Positions 7,814 through 16,285 of a stretch of DNA of 64,000 nucleotides are shown here, one piece after another (position 1 is the first letter of the stretch; the number at the start of each line of letters is the position of its first letter). The notes beneath the pieces are model-generated. The model was not told the DNA's origin and made no database searches. It worked only from the letters and a program-made list of their open reading frames with translations. Source of the DNA: JBCDCY01 sp039180875. Its GTDB lineage: Bacteria; Pseudomonadota; Alphaproteobacteria; Rhodobacterales; Rhodobacteraceae. The translations under genes and the position numbers were made by a program. The DNA lies in assembly GCA_039180875.1 (NCBI GenBank), contig JBCDCY010000001.1, positions 930,001-994,000 on the forward strand, in the 5' to 3' direction.

Positions 7814-8442
7814 CAGGCGACGAGCGCGGCCTCGGTCTTCTCCCGCACCTCGTCCTCGGTCACGTCGGGCGCCAGCTCGACGACCTTGAGGCCCGCGTCA
7901 GTGACGTCGAAGACGCCGAGGGTGGTGATGATCCGGTCGACCACCGCCTTGCCGGTGAGCGGCAGGGTGCAGTCCTTCAGAAGCTTCGCATCGCCGTTCT
8001 TCGAGGTGTGCTCGGTGATCACCACCACGCGCTTCACGCCGGCCACCAAATCCATGGCGCCGCCCATGCCCTTCACCAGCTTGCCCGGGATCATCCAGTT
8101 GGCGAGATCGCCCTCTTGCGAGACCTCCATGGCGCCGAGGATCGCCATGTCGATCTTGCCACCGCGGATCATGCCGAAGCTGTCGGCGGAGGAAAAATAG
8201 GAGGTCATGGCCAGCTCTGTGATCGTCTGCTTGCCGGCGTTGATCAGATCGGCGTCGATCTCCGCCTCCGTCGGGAAAGGACCCATGCCGAGCATGCCGT
8301 TTTCCGACTGCAGCGTGACGGACACGCCGTCGGGGATGTAGTTCGAGACCAGGGTCGGGATGCCGATCCCGAGGTTCACGTACATCCCGTCCTCAAGCTC
8401 CTGCGCCGCGCGCTCGGCCATCTGATTGCGATCCCAGGGCAT
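7813..8442 (-). CDS. scoB: 3-oxoacid CoA-transferase subunit B
   Basis: 209-aa beta subunit of a succinyl-CoA:3-ketoacid CoA-transferase, which activates acetoacetate with CoA from succinyl-CoA. The SENG motif with the catalytic Glu (about 47) and GKIDMAILGAMEVS, LVKGMGGAMDLVAG and CTLPLTG are typical. The start is placed at the ATG at 8442, preceded by GGAGCG, rather than at a codon 12 nt earlier that lacks an SD. Its partner scoA is 0.9 kb upstream in the same orientation, separated by two unrelated small genes. Confidence 0.93.
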   Translation of the reverse strand: MPWDRNQMAERAAQELEDGMYVNLGIGIPTLVSNYIPDGVSVTLQSENGMLGMGPFPTEAEIDADLINAGKQTITELAMTSYFSSADSFGMIRGGKIDMAILGAMEVSQEGDLANWMIPGKLVKGMGGAMDLVAGVKRVVVITEHTSKNGDAKLLKDCTLPLTGKAVVDRIITTLGVFDVTDAGLKVVELAPDVTEDEVREKTEAALVA

Positions 8443-8514
8443 CTGACGCTCCATCTCAGCGGTGACGCCTGCCCTATAGCCTGTCTTCGCCCCCCGGAAA
8501 AGCCGCTGGCGGCG

Positions 8515-8910
8515 CTATCCCTGGCCGGAGAGGGCGGCGCGGCGTTCCTCGATCGCGGCGGCGAGGAGGGTGCGGAGCGCCGGGCGCCCTACCTCCTGAG
8601 GTCCCCGAAGCTTGACGTGGCGGAGCGCCTTGCCGGTGCCCTCGAGCAATCCGTCGGAATCGTCGAGCGTCGCACCCTGGAAGAAGCCGAAATTCACGTG
8701 GGCCTTGTGGGGCATGCACCAGGCATAGCCGGTCTTCATCTTGGCCGCCCCGTGCCCCCACCAGACCGAGCGCTCGCGGGCGCTCGCCGCCTCGACCGCG
8801 TCGGGGTGCAGGTCGGCCACCAGGGCCCGGACTGCCTCCAGCGTCGCGGTGTGCTGGGGTGCGGTGGCAATCACGTCCTCGAACCGGCCGAGGCGGGTTT
8901 CGATCCGCAT
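8515..8910 (-). CDS. DUF1801 domain protein
   Basis: 131-aa protein of the YdhG/DUF1801 family, recognised from KTGYAWCMPHKAHVNFGFF and GLLEGTGKALRHVKLR. The family has a frataxin-like fold and no settled biochemical role. It lies between scoA and scoB, 12 bp after the VOC gene, probably in the same transcript. The 72-bp gap to scoB holds nothing I can name. Confidence 0.8.
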   Translation of the reverse strand: MRIETRLGRFEDVIATAPQHTATLEAVRALVADLHPDAVEAASARERSVWWGHGAAKMKTGYAWCMPHKAHVNFGFFQGATLDDSDGLLEGTGKALRHVKLRGPQEVGRPALRTLLAAAIEERRAALSGQG

Positions 8911-8922
8911 GGGCCCCTCCGC

Positions 8923-9306
8923 TCAGCCGCCCGCGTCTTCGCCGAAGAAGATCAGGAAGCCGTCGGGATCCTTCACGTGGAATTCCCGCATGCCGTAGCC
9001 CTGGACGAAAGGCGCCCGGACGCGACCCTTCGGCAGGGCGGCGAGGGCAGGTTCGAGCTCGGCCCAAAGCGCGTCGAGGTCGGCGACCCAGATATAGGCC
9101 GAGATATTGCTGGCCGTGGCCCGCAGCGCTGCCGCATCGGCCCCCCCGAGGAGGGCCACCGCCGCCTCGTCCCGCGCCACCAGGGCATAGCGGTTCTCCG
9201 GCGCATGCACCCGCACCTCAAAGCCGAGGACATCACGGTAAAAGGCGAGCGTCACTCCCTCGTCCTGGACCGGAACGATCGGCGCAATGCCCTCAAGCCG
9301 GGGCAC
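8923..9306 (-). CDS. VOC/glyoxalase superfamily protein
   Basis: 127-aa vicinal-oxygen-chelate fold protein: the N-terminal FYRDVLGFEV and C-terminal REFHVKDPDGFLIFFGE pattern are the standard halves of the glyoxalase/bleomycin-resistance/dioxygenase family. The metal ligands and substrate are not definable from sequence alone. It starts with GTG, preceded by GAGGG, and lies 9 bp after scoA, so it is cotranscribed with that gene. Confidence 0.83.
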   Translation of the reverse strand: MPRLEGIAPIVPVQDEGVTLAFYRDVLGFEVRVHAPENRYALVARDEAAVALLGGADAAALRATASNISAYIWVADLDALWAELEPALAALPKGRVRAPFVQGYGMREFHVKDPDGFLIFFGEDAGG

Positions 9307-9315
9307 CTGACGCCC

Positions 9316-10011
9316 TCACGCCGCCCGGACGGTGCGCTGTTCGATGCGCTTTTCGTGTTCGCCCTGGATCAGGCGGTGGACGAAGATGCCGGGGGTGTGG
9401 ATGCCGTCGGGGTCGAGGCTGCCGACGGGGACGATCTCCTCGACCTCGGCGATGCAGACCTTTCCGCAGGTCGCGGCGTTGGGATTAAAGTTCCGCGCGG
9501 TCTTGCGGTAGACGAGGTTGCCCTCTTCGTCCGCCTTCCAGGCTTTGACGATGGAGAGGTCGGCGACGATGCCGCGCTCCAGGATATAGGTCTCGCCGTC
9601 GAAGACCTTCTCCTCCTTGCCCTCGGCAATCACCGTGCCGACGCCGGTCTTGGTGTAGAAGCCCGGGATGCCGGCGCCGCCCGCCCGCATACGCTCGGCC
9701 AGCGTCCCCTGCGGATTGAACTCGAGCTCCAACTCGCCCGAGAGGTACTGGCGCATGAACTCGGCGTTCTCGCCCACATAGGACGAGATCATCTTCTTCA
9801 CTTGGCGGCTCTGCAGCAGCACGCCGAGGCCGAAATCGTCGACGCCGGCGTTGTTGGAGGCGACGGTCAGATCCTTCGTGCCGGCCTCCCGAATGCCGGC
9901 GATCAGCAGCTCCGGGATGCCGCAGAGGCCGAAGCCGCCGGCCGCGATAAACATGCCGTCAAAGAGGAGGCCGTCGAGCGCCTCCGCCGCTGAGCCGTGG
10001 ATCTTGCGCAT
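9316..10011 (-). CDS. scoA: 3-oxoacid CoA-transferase subunit A
   Basis: 231-aa alpha subunit of the succinyl-CoA:3-ketoacid CoA-transferase. Visible are the glycine-rich loop AAGGFGLCGIPE (CoA binding), ASNNAGVDDFGLG and FNPNAATCGK. The start at 10011 gives the typical MRKIHGSA opening and has GGAGG 10 nt upstream. Together with scoB it would form the complete heterodimer; a usual scoAB pair is adjacent, whereas here VOC and DUF1801 genes intervene. Confidence 0.93.
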   Translation of the reverse strand: MRKIHGSAAEALDGLLFDGMFIAAGGFGLCGIPELLIAGIREAGTKDLTVASNNAGVDDFGLGVLLQSRQVKKMISSYVGENAEFMRQYLSGELELEFNPQGTLAERMRAGGAGIPGFYTKTGVGTVIAEGKEEKVFDGETYILERGIVADLSIVKAWKADEEGNLVYRKTARNFNPNAATCGKVCIAEVEEIVPVGSLDPDGIHTPGIFVHRLIQGEHEKRIEQRTVRAA

Positions 10012-10045
10012 CTTGCCGTAGCCTCCGCCGCTTGGGACGGGCCGT

Positions 10046-10627
10046 TCATGGCGCCGCCGTCCCGGGCCTGTCAAGCGTTGCCGCCCAATCGGCGCGGGCG
10101 AGACGATAGAGCACGTGGGGCCGGATCGGGTGGCGGCGCGGCAGCATAGGATGGTCGAAATCGCCCGCCGGGTCGTAGCGCATTCCAAGGCGTTCCATCA
10201 CCGCGCGGGAGCGGACGTTGGCCGGCACGGTGAAGGCGACGATCTCCTGCAGCCCGAAGGTGCGAAACCCCGCGTCGACCGCCGCCCGGGCCGCTTCCGT
10301 TGCCAGGCCCCGGCCCCAGGCGTCCCGGGCGAAACGCCAGCCGACCTCGACGGCCGGGGTGAAGTGGGCCTGAAAGCCGACCCGGCTGATCCCGGCCATG
10401 CCGACGAAGCGCCCGGTCTCCCGCTCCTCCACGGCGCAGAAGCTGAAGCCGGCCTTCGCCCGCTGGGCCTCGACCTTGTCGATGATCTGGTCGCTTTCGG
10501 CCCGGCTGAGCCGCGCCGGGAAGTGGCGCATGACCTCTGCGTCGGCGTTCATCGCGGCGAAGGGTGCGCGGTCGCGCTCCTCGAACGGGCGGAGGATCAG
10601 GCGCGCCGTCGCGATCCGCTGGCTCAT
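10046..10627 (-). CDS. GNAT acetyltransferase (RimJ/RimL type)
   Basis: 193-aa acetyltransferase_3-type GNAT. TARLILRPF at the start, the acetyl-CoA loop DAWGRGLATEAARA (about 102-115) and VRSRAVMERLGM are diagnostic. Targets of this family range from protein N-termini to small molecules. The ATG overlaps the stop of the deacetylase gene (ATGA), so an acetyltransferase and a deacetylase are translated together. Confidence 0.88.
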   Translation of the reverse strand: MSQRIATARLILRPFEERDRAPFAAMNADAEVMRHFPARLSRAESDQIIDKVEAQRAKAGFSFCAVEERETGRFVGMAGISRVGFQAHFTPAVEVGWRFARDAWGRGLATEAARAAVDAGFRTFGLQEIVAFTVPANVRSRAVMERLGMRYDPAGDFDHPMLPRRHPIRPHVLYRLARADWAATLDRPGTAAP

Positions 10628-11736
10628 TCCAGGCCGAATGCACTGGCCATGGTGCCGATGCGCTCGGAAAAGACGGCGGCGAGGGCCGCATCGGGCTGCT
10701 GCCCCTCGATCCGCGCCTGAAGGGGATCCGCCGCCTCGATCTTGGAGCTGGCAAGCTCCGCCACCACGGCATGGGCGCAGAACGGCACGTGCAACTCGGA
10801 ATAGCCCCCTTCGTGCACCAGCACGAGCCGGCCGTCGCACAGCTGATCGGCGGCGGTCATCATCATCCGCGTCATCTCCCGAAAGGTGTGGGAGCCGGCG
10901 AGCGTGCGGCTGAGGGGATCGACGCCCGAAGCATCGAAGCCGCAGGCCACGACGATGATGTCGGGCCGAAACCGGCCGAGCGCAGGGACGACGATCCGCA
11001 TCATCGCCTCGACAAAGGTCGCGTGGCCGGCGCCGGGCGGCAGCGGGATGTTGATGTTGCTGCCCTCGGCCGGGCCCGCGCCCCGATCCTCGATCCCGCC
11101 CGTGTCCAGCGGGAAGTTCCGGTCCTGGTGGAGCGAGATCGTCAGCACGTCGGCGTGGCCATAAAAGATCGCCTCCGTCCCGTTGCCGTGGTGCACGTCC
11201 CAGTCGACGATGGCGATACGGCCGGCCTGCGCCTCCGCCTGGGCGGCGCGGACGGCGACGGCGATGTTGTTGAGGAGGCAAAAGCCCATGGGCGTCTCCG
11301 CCCCGCAATGGTGCCCCGGCGGCCGGCAGAGCGCGTAGGCATTCCGCCGATCGCCGTGCAGCACGTCGCGCACCGCCTGAAGCGCCAGACCGGCGGAGAG
11401 CGCCGCGATCTCGTACCCGCCCGGGCCGAAGGGCGCGCGGACGCCAAGCTCCCCGCCGCCCTCGTCGCTCAGGGCCTTGAAGCGGTCGAGGAAGCGGGCG
11501 GGATGCACCCGCTCCAGATCCGCACGGCTGGCGGGCGGGGCGGAGCTTGCCTCCAGCTCCGCCAAGAGCCCGGTGACGTCGAGGAGGTTGCGGAGCCGGC
11601 GCTTGCCCTCCGGCCCCTCGGGCAGGCCGCCGGCCACCATCGGCTGCACCAGTCCGCCGACCGGCGCCAGCATCGCGTAGTGCCCACCGCCGTGCCAGAA
11701 CGTGTGCTCGTCCCAGTAAAACCCGGTGCCGGCCAT
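10624..11736 (-). CDS. HDAC-family deacetylase (class II / acetylpolyamine hydrolase-like)
   Basis: 370-aa zinc hydrolase of the arginase/deacetylase fold. The active-site series is complete: RPPGHH (tandem His), IVDWDVHHGNGT (Zn ligands Asp/His), CGFDAS (Zn-ligand Asp region) and HEGGYSE near the C-terminus. Such bacterial enzymes deacetylate polyamines, short-chain amides or proteins. It is followed immediately by a GNAT gene. Confidence 0.92.
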   Translation of the reverse strand: MAGTGFYWDEHTFWHGGGHYAMLAPVGGLVQPMVAGGLPEGPEGKRRLRNLLDVTGLLAELEASSAPPASRADLERVHPARFLDRFKALSDEGGGELGVRAPFGPGGYEIAALSAGLALQAVRDVLHGDRRNAYALCRPPGHHCGAETPMGFCLLNNIAVAVRAAQAEAQAGRIAIVDWDVHHGNGTEAIFYGHADVLTISLHQDRNFPLDTGGIEDRGAGPAEGSNINIPLPPGAGHATFVEAMMRIVVPALGRFRPDIIVVACGFDASGVDPLSRTLAGSHTFREMTRMMMTAADQLCDGRLVLVHEGGYSELHVPFCAHAVVAELASSKIEAADPLQARIEGQQPDAALAAVFSERIGTMASAFGLE

Positions 11737-11752
11737 GCGCTTGATCCTCGCC

Positions 11753-12364
11753 CTAGAGATCGAGGAGGCCAGCGACCTCCGCCGCGAGCGCCCGCACCTC
11801 CTCCGCCGCCTTGGAGCGGGGCTCGACCTCCATCGCCGTCCGGCCCTGGGCGAAGGCGCGGGAGAAGGCGATGCGGTTGCCGAGGCGCGCCGCCAGGAGC
11901 TGCGCGGGGGCGGGCGGGAACTCCTCCGGCAACTCGGTACCCCGCGGCGGCACGCGGTTCAGGATGACCGCGGCCGGCGTCTTCTCCTCCGCCGCCATGG
12001 CGAGGACCGGGGCGCTGGCCCAGAGGTCGACGGAGGTCGGCTGGGCCGGCAGCAGCACCAGATCGCTCTCCCGCAGGGCGGCGCGGAGCAGCACCTCCGC
12101 ATTCCCGGGGCAATCGGCGATCACCAGGTCGTGGGACCGCGCGGCGTCGCGCAGATCACTGCCGGCGCGCCAGTCCTTCGACGCCTGGCAGGGCAGCGCG
12201 GGATCGTCCCGGACGCTTGCCCAACGGCTGAGGGAGCCCTGGGGGTCGAGATCCAGCACCGCCACGCGATACTTTGCGGCGAAGGCGACGGCGAGCTGGG
12301 CCGCCACCGTCGATTTGCCGGCCCCGCCCTTTTGCTGCGCGAAGGTGATGATCTTTCCAGCCAC
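11753..12364 (-). CDS. ParA/MinD-like ATPase
   Basis: 203-aa P-loop ATPase with the deviant Walker A KGGAGKS (about 12-18), DLDPQGSLSRW (Walker A' with the RW signature of orphan ParA-like proteins) and DCPGN (Walker B). No ParB gene or parS-like site is evident next to it, so a chromosome-partition role is not indicated; small ParA proteins of this kind often position other complexes. It starts with GTG and lies 16 bp upstream of the deacetylase gene. Confidence 0.85.
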   Translation of the reverse strand: MAGKIITFAQQKGGAGKSTVAAQLAVAFAAKYRVAVLDLDPQGSLSRWASVRDDPALPCQASKDWRAGSDLRDAARSHDLVIADCPGNAEVLLRAALRESDLVLLPAQPTSVDLWASAPVLAMAAEEKTPAAVILNRVPPRGTELPEEFPPAPAQLLAARLGNRIAFSRAFAQGRTAMEVEPRSKAAEEVRALAAEVAGLLDL

Positions 12365-12424
12365 GCGGTGACCTAATCCAAAAGCCGATCCTCAGGAAAG
12401 GGGCCGCGGCGGGGCGGCCGGCGA

Positions 12425-12449
12425 CCGGCGGGCAATCGCCACCCGCCGG
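12425..12449 (-). terminator. GC hairpin downstream of metY
   Basis: CCGGCGGG and CCCGCCGG (12425-12432, 12442-12449) form an 8-bp stem with a 9-nt loop in the 133-bp gap between metY and the ParA-like gene. No T-run follows on the minus strand, so it is only a candidate terminator for metY. Confidence 0.35.
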
Positions 12450-12497
12450 CGGGCTGCGCACCCCCCGGCGAGGCGGGGGACGCGGAAAAGACGGTGC

Positions 12498-13805
12498 TTA
12501 CTCCGCCGCCACCTGGGTCGTGGCCTTGGCCAGCGCCTGGTCGAGATCGGCGATCAGGTCGTCGGCATCCACGATGCCGATCGACAGGCGCACGACATTG
12601 GGCGCGGCCCCCGCAGCCTCCTGCTGCTCGGGCGTGAGCTGGCGGTGGGTGGTGGAGGCGGAGTGGATCACCAATGACCGTGCATCGCCGAGATTGGCGA
12701 CATGGCTGAAGATCTCCAGGCTGTCGACCAGCCGCACGCAGGCCTCGTAGCCCCCCTTCACCGCGAAGGTGAAGAGCGATCCGGCGCCCTTGGGATAAAG
12801 CGCCTTCACCCGGTCGTGGTAGGGTGAGGACTTGAGGCCGGCATAGGTCACGAAATCGACCCGTGAGTCTTTCTCAAGCCACTCCGCGATCTTCACCGCG
12901 TTCTCCACATGGCGCTCCATGCGGAGGCTGAGGGTCTCCGTCCCGATCAGCGTGTAGTGCGCCGCCTGGGGGTTCAGCGTCATGCCCAGATCGCGCAGGC
13001 CGATGGCGATGCCGTGGAAGGTGAAGGCGAGCGGACCAAAGGTCTCGTGGAACTTCAGGCCGTGATAGGCGGGCTCGGGGGCGGAGAGCGAGGGGAACTT
13101 GTCCGACGCCGACCAGTCGAACTTGCCCGAGTCGACCACGATGCCGCCGGTGACCGTGCCGTTGCCGGTCAGAAACTTGGTGAGGGAGTGCACGACCAAG
13201 GTCGCCCCCTGCTCGATCGGCCGGCAGAGATAGGGTGAGGCAGAGGTGTTGTCGACGATCAGCGGAATGCCCGCCGCATCCGCCACTTTGGCAAGCGCCG
13301 GGATGTCGGTGACGTAGCCGCCCGGGTTGGCGATCGACTCGCAGAAGATCGCCCTGGTGTCGTCGTCGATGGCGGCGCTGACGGCATCCAGATCTTCGGT
13401 ATCGACGAACTTCGCCGACCAGCCGAAGCGCTTGATGGTGTTGGAGAGTTGGGTGACCGTCCCGCCGTAAAGCCGGGTCGACGCAACCACGTTCCGCCCC
13501 GGCGCCATCAACGGGAAGAGCGCCATGATCTGCGCCCCGTGGCCGGAGGAGCAGGCGACCGCGCCGACGCCACCTTCCAGCGTCGCCACCCGCTCCTGCA
13601 ACACCGCGACCGTGGGGTTGGTGAGGCGGGAGTAGATGTAGCCGACCTCCTGCAGATTGAAGAGCGCCGCCGCATGTTCGGCGTCGCGGAAGACATAGGC
13701 CGTGGTCTGATAGATCGGGGTCTGCCGGGCGCCGGTCGCCGGGTCGGGCTTGGCCCCGGCGTGGATCTGCAGGGTCTCGAACCCATAGGTCGGTGCGTCG
13801 GTCAT
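12498..13805 (-). CDS. metY: O-acetylhomoserine sulfhydrylase
   Basis: 435-aa PLP enzyme of the Cys/Met metabolism family. It makes homocysteine from O-acetylhomoserine and sulfide. GFETLQIHAG, YSRLTNPT, CSSGHGAQ, VDNTSASPYL and the PLP-lysine motif HSLTKFLTGNGT are typical of MetY. The ATG at 13805 has GAGGTGA upstream; a GTG 9 nt earlier lies within that SD. The 66-bp leader holds no recognisable SAM riboswitch. Sulfide would come from assimilation that shares PAPS with the sat-cysC gene product. Confidence 0.93.
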   Translation of the reverse strand: MTDAPTYGFETLQIHAGAKPDPATGARQTPIYQTTAYVFRDAEHAAALFNLQEVGYIYSRLTNPTVAVLQERVATLEGGVGAVACSSGHGAQIMALFPLMAPGRNVVASTRLYGGTVTQLSNTIKRFGWSAKFVDTEDLDAVSAAIDDDTRAIFCESIANPGGYVTDIPALAKVADAAGIPLIVDNTSASPYLCRPIEQGATLVVHSLTKFLTGNGTVTGGIVVDSGKFDWSASDKFPSLSAPEPAYHGLKFHETFGPLAFTFHGIAIGLRDLGMTLNPQAAHYTLIGTETLSLRMERHVENAVKIAEWLEKDSRVDFVTYAGLKSSPYHDRVKALYPKGAGSLFTFAVKGGYEACVRLVDSLEIFSHVANLGDARSLVIHSASTTHRQLTPEQQEAAGAAPNVVRLSIGIVDADDLIADLDQALAKATTQVAAE

Positions 13806-13871
13806 CGCTCTCACCTCGCTGTGCGTGTCCGGATCTTCCTTAACGCGAAACGAGGGGTTGTGCAGCGGCTT

Positions 13872-14633
13872 TCAGACCGGGACGGCTTCGGCCCGATGCC
13901 CCAGCAGGTGGTCGGTGAGCGCCGGGATCGAGAGCGGCTTGGGCAGCAGGGCCTCGATCGCCGCCGTCTCCTGCACCCGGCGGAGGTCGTCCTCATGGTC
14001 GGTCGACGACAGCATGATGACCCGCGGCCGGGCCCAACCGGCATCGGCCTCCAGCCGGGCGAGCACGGCGAAGCCGTCGCAGCAGGGCATGTGGATGTCG
14101 AGCAGGATGAGCCGCGGCTGCCCCTCCCGCAGGGCGACGAGGGCGGTGTCGAGCGCCTCGGCGCTGCGCACCTCGAGGCCGGGGAAGTAACGCTCCAGCC
14201 GGGCGCGGGTGCGGCGGGTCTCCACCACTTCGTTGTCGATCACCAGGGCCGAGCGGAGGGTGGAGGCGATGGCGGCGGCCAGTACCCGGTCGACATCGGC
14301 GGGCTGCGCGATGACGGCGTCGGCCCGGGCCAGCTCTCGCAGCGCCTGGCGCGGCTCCTCCGACGGCTCCGCGACGCAGAGGATGGTTCGCAGGTCGCCG
14401 GCCGTCGATGGTTCCTGGCGCAGATCGGCCAGGAAATCGGCGCCGCGACCGTCGGGCAGGTCGTCGGCCGCCAGCACCAGGTCGATGCCCGGCCGGCGGG
14501 CCAGAATAGCGGCCGCGGCCCCGGCGCTGTCGGCCAGATACAGGCGAAAGCCGGCGGCCCGATGGGCGATCCGGCGGGCGAGATGCGCGGCGCGGACGGC
14601 ATCGCCGTCCACAATAAGAAGTGTCTTGGCCAT
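13872..14633 (-). CDS. double-receiver response regulator, first domain degenerate
   Basis: About 253 aa with two CheY-like receiver domains and no output domain. In the second (about 125-250) the phospho-acceptor is intact in LILLDIHMPCCDG, with switch Ser/Thr in MLSST and Lys in LLPKPLS. In the first (about 1-120) the equivalent stretch reads DLVLAADDLPDG, placing Ala at the acceptor position, so it is probably not phosphorylated. ATG at 14633 begins the first domain; an ATG at 14705 would add a proline-rich leader and cannot be excluded. No kinase gene is adjacent. Confidence 0.8.
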   Translation of the reverse strand: MAKTLLIVDGDAVRAAHLARRIAHRAAGFRLYLADSAGAAAAILARRPGIDLVLAADDLPDGRGADFLADLRQEPSTAGDLRTILCVAEPSEEPRQALRELARADAVIAQPADVDRVLAAAIASTLRSALVIDNEVVETRRTRARLERYFPGLEVRSAEALDTALVALREGQPRLILLDIHMPCCDGFAVLARLEADAGWARPRVIMLSSTDHEDDLRRVQETAAIEALLPKPLSIPALTDHLLGHRAEAVPV

Positions 14634-14845
14634 CGGGCTGTCCCAACGATCGACGGAGATGGGTGGAACCGGCTTCTCCGGCGGATCGGGGACGGGCGCC
14701 GTCATCCGACGAGCGCTTCCGTGGTCACCGATGGGGCCATTTGACGTCGCACGGGTTAGAAGAGCGTTGATGCCCGGCCCGCCGCGCAAGCCCAAAATCG
14801 CGCAAATCCGATCTAAGCGGGCACCGCATCAATGGGCGTGCTGGC

Positions 14846-16201
14846 TCAGTGGGCATGCCGGGCCAGCCGGGCGAGCGCCTTGGCCTGGGGTTGGGGCAGG
14901 TCGAGCGCGCCATAGACCTCGGCCAGCATGCGGTTGAGGGGCACGCCGTCCGGGTCGTAGCTCCGCCGTCCCTCCAGCATCTGCTGCGCCGCCGTCCAGC
15001 GCCGGTCGCCCATCAGCGCATGGAGCAGGATCTGCTCGAACAGATCGCGCTGGGCATGGCTGCCGCCGATCCGCCAAAGCTGGGGCAGGGCAGCCGACAG
15101 CGCGCGGATCGCCGGCGGCCAGTCGCCCCGCGCCGCCGCCAGGATGCCGGCCGCCGCCGGGCCGGCAACCTCGGCCCAGACGCCGCCATCGCCTTCGCGG
15201 GCCGCTGCCTCCCGCACCGCCTGCATCAACGTCTCCGCCTCCCGCGCCTCGCCCCGGCCGAGGCCGTAAAGGTATTGCAGCGCGAGGAAGGGCTGGGTCG
15301 TATCCGTCGCCCGAGCCGCGAGCCAGGGCCGCAGCTCCTGCCAGCGCTCGCCTACCGCGACGCCCGCGAACTCCAGCCGGGCAAGGAGGGAGATCGCCCC
15401 CACCTGATCCTGGCTGTAGCCCGGCTCGATCCCCCAGCAATGATCGTCGTAGATCGCCAGGGCCTCGTCCAGCCGTCCCTCGGAGATCCGGAAGAGCGCC
15501 AGATGCCACCAATTGTGGCTGTACATGAAGGAGTTGAGCCCCGCCCAAGTGTCGCGCACGTCCTCCAGAAACGCCGTGCCCTCGGCGATCTGGCCGCGGG
15601 TCAGCATGACATGGGCGATGGCGTGATGGGCCCAGGGTTCGCCGCGCTCGATCGCCATGGCCCGCTCGGCCGCGCGCTGGGCGTCGTCGAGCAGGTGGCA
15701 CTCCTCGAACCCGAAGGCCGCCATAGCCTGGTACTGGGCGTCGCCTTCGTTCTCTGCGGCCACCGACAGGGCGGCGCGCAGCATGGCCGGCGCATCGCCT
15801 TGGTTGAAATGGTGGTATTGCGCGATCTTGAGCGCCACCAGGTCGCGCGGATGCTCCTCCAGGATCGCCTGGCAGAGGGTCGTGACGCGGGGGATGTCGT
15901 CGTCGACCCAGGCGCGGAGGGCGCTTGCGTGCATCGCCTCTCGCCTGTGCGCCCCGGCCAGCCGCGCCTCGGCCGCGTCGAGGTAGGGCGCGGCCTTGGC
16001 CGCCGCTTCCGGCGCCTCAAGAAACATCCAGAGATAGCCCGAGAGGATGTTGGGCAGCACCTCCTCCGGCTCCGCCCCGGCGGTCTCCAGGATCGCCGGC
16101 GCGGTCGTGCGGTGGCGGAGGAACCCGTCGATGAAGGTATCGACGCCGGCCAAAGCCGAGACGCTGCACGAGACCGGATTTCCGAGACGATCGCTGCGCA
16201 T
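14846..16201 (-). CDS. tetratricopeptide-repeat protein, TTC38-like
   Basis: 451-aa all-helical protein resembling the TPR-repeat-containing protein 38 family: EPWAHHAIAHVMLTRG, WHLALFRISEGRLDEAL and repeated Ala-rich helix pairs across most of the length. No signal peptide or catalytic motif is visible. These proteins probably act as scaffolds. The ATG at 16201 has GGGGA at a normal distance; a TTG 12 nt earlier is less likely. The divergent hydrolase gene starts 84 bp away. Confidence 0.8.
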   Translation of the reverse strand: MRSDRLGNPVSCSVSALAGVDTFIDGFLRHRTTAPAILETAGAEPEEVLPNILSGYLWMFLEAPEAAAKAAPYLDAAEARLAGAHRREAMHASALRAWVDDDIPRVTTLCQAILEEHPRDLVALKIAQYHHFNQGDAPAMLRAALSVAAENEGDAQYQAMAAFGFEECHLLDDAQRAAERAMAIERGEPWAHHAIAHVMLTRGQIAEGTAFLEDVRDTWAGLNSFMYSHNWWHLALFRISEGRLDEALAIYDDHCWGIEPGYSQDQVGAISLLARLEFAGVAVGERWQELRPWLAARATDTTQPFLALQYLYGLGRGEAREAETLMQAVREAAAREGDGGVWAEVAGPAAAGILAAARGDWPPAIRALSAALPQLWRIGGSHAQRDLFEQILLHALMGDRRWTAAQQMLEGRRSYDPDGVPLNRMLAEVYGALDLPQPQAKALARLARHAH

Positions 16202-16285
16202 CAGCTTCCCCAAGCTCCCCGCGGCGGGAGCGTATCAGCGCCGGGCAGGTCCCGCTATAGTCGCCGCCAGCCAGGGGAGAGGCCG

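Noticed and set aside
13806..13871. Possible SAM-II riboswitch upstream of metY
   Set aside because: The 66-bp leader lacks the conserved SAM-II core and pseudoknot pairing; only an SD is recognisable.
14849..16285. Continuation of the alpha/beta-hydrolase frame 480 codons upstream
   Set aside because: It is antisense to the TPR gene; the hydrolase has a good SD and family-like start at 16286.
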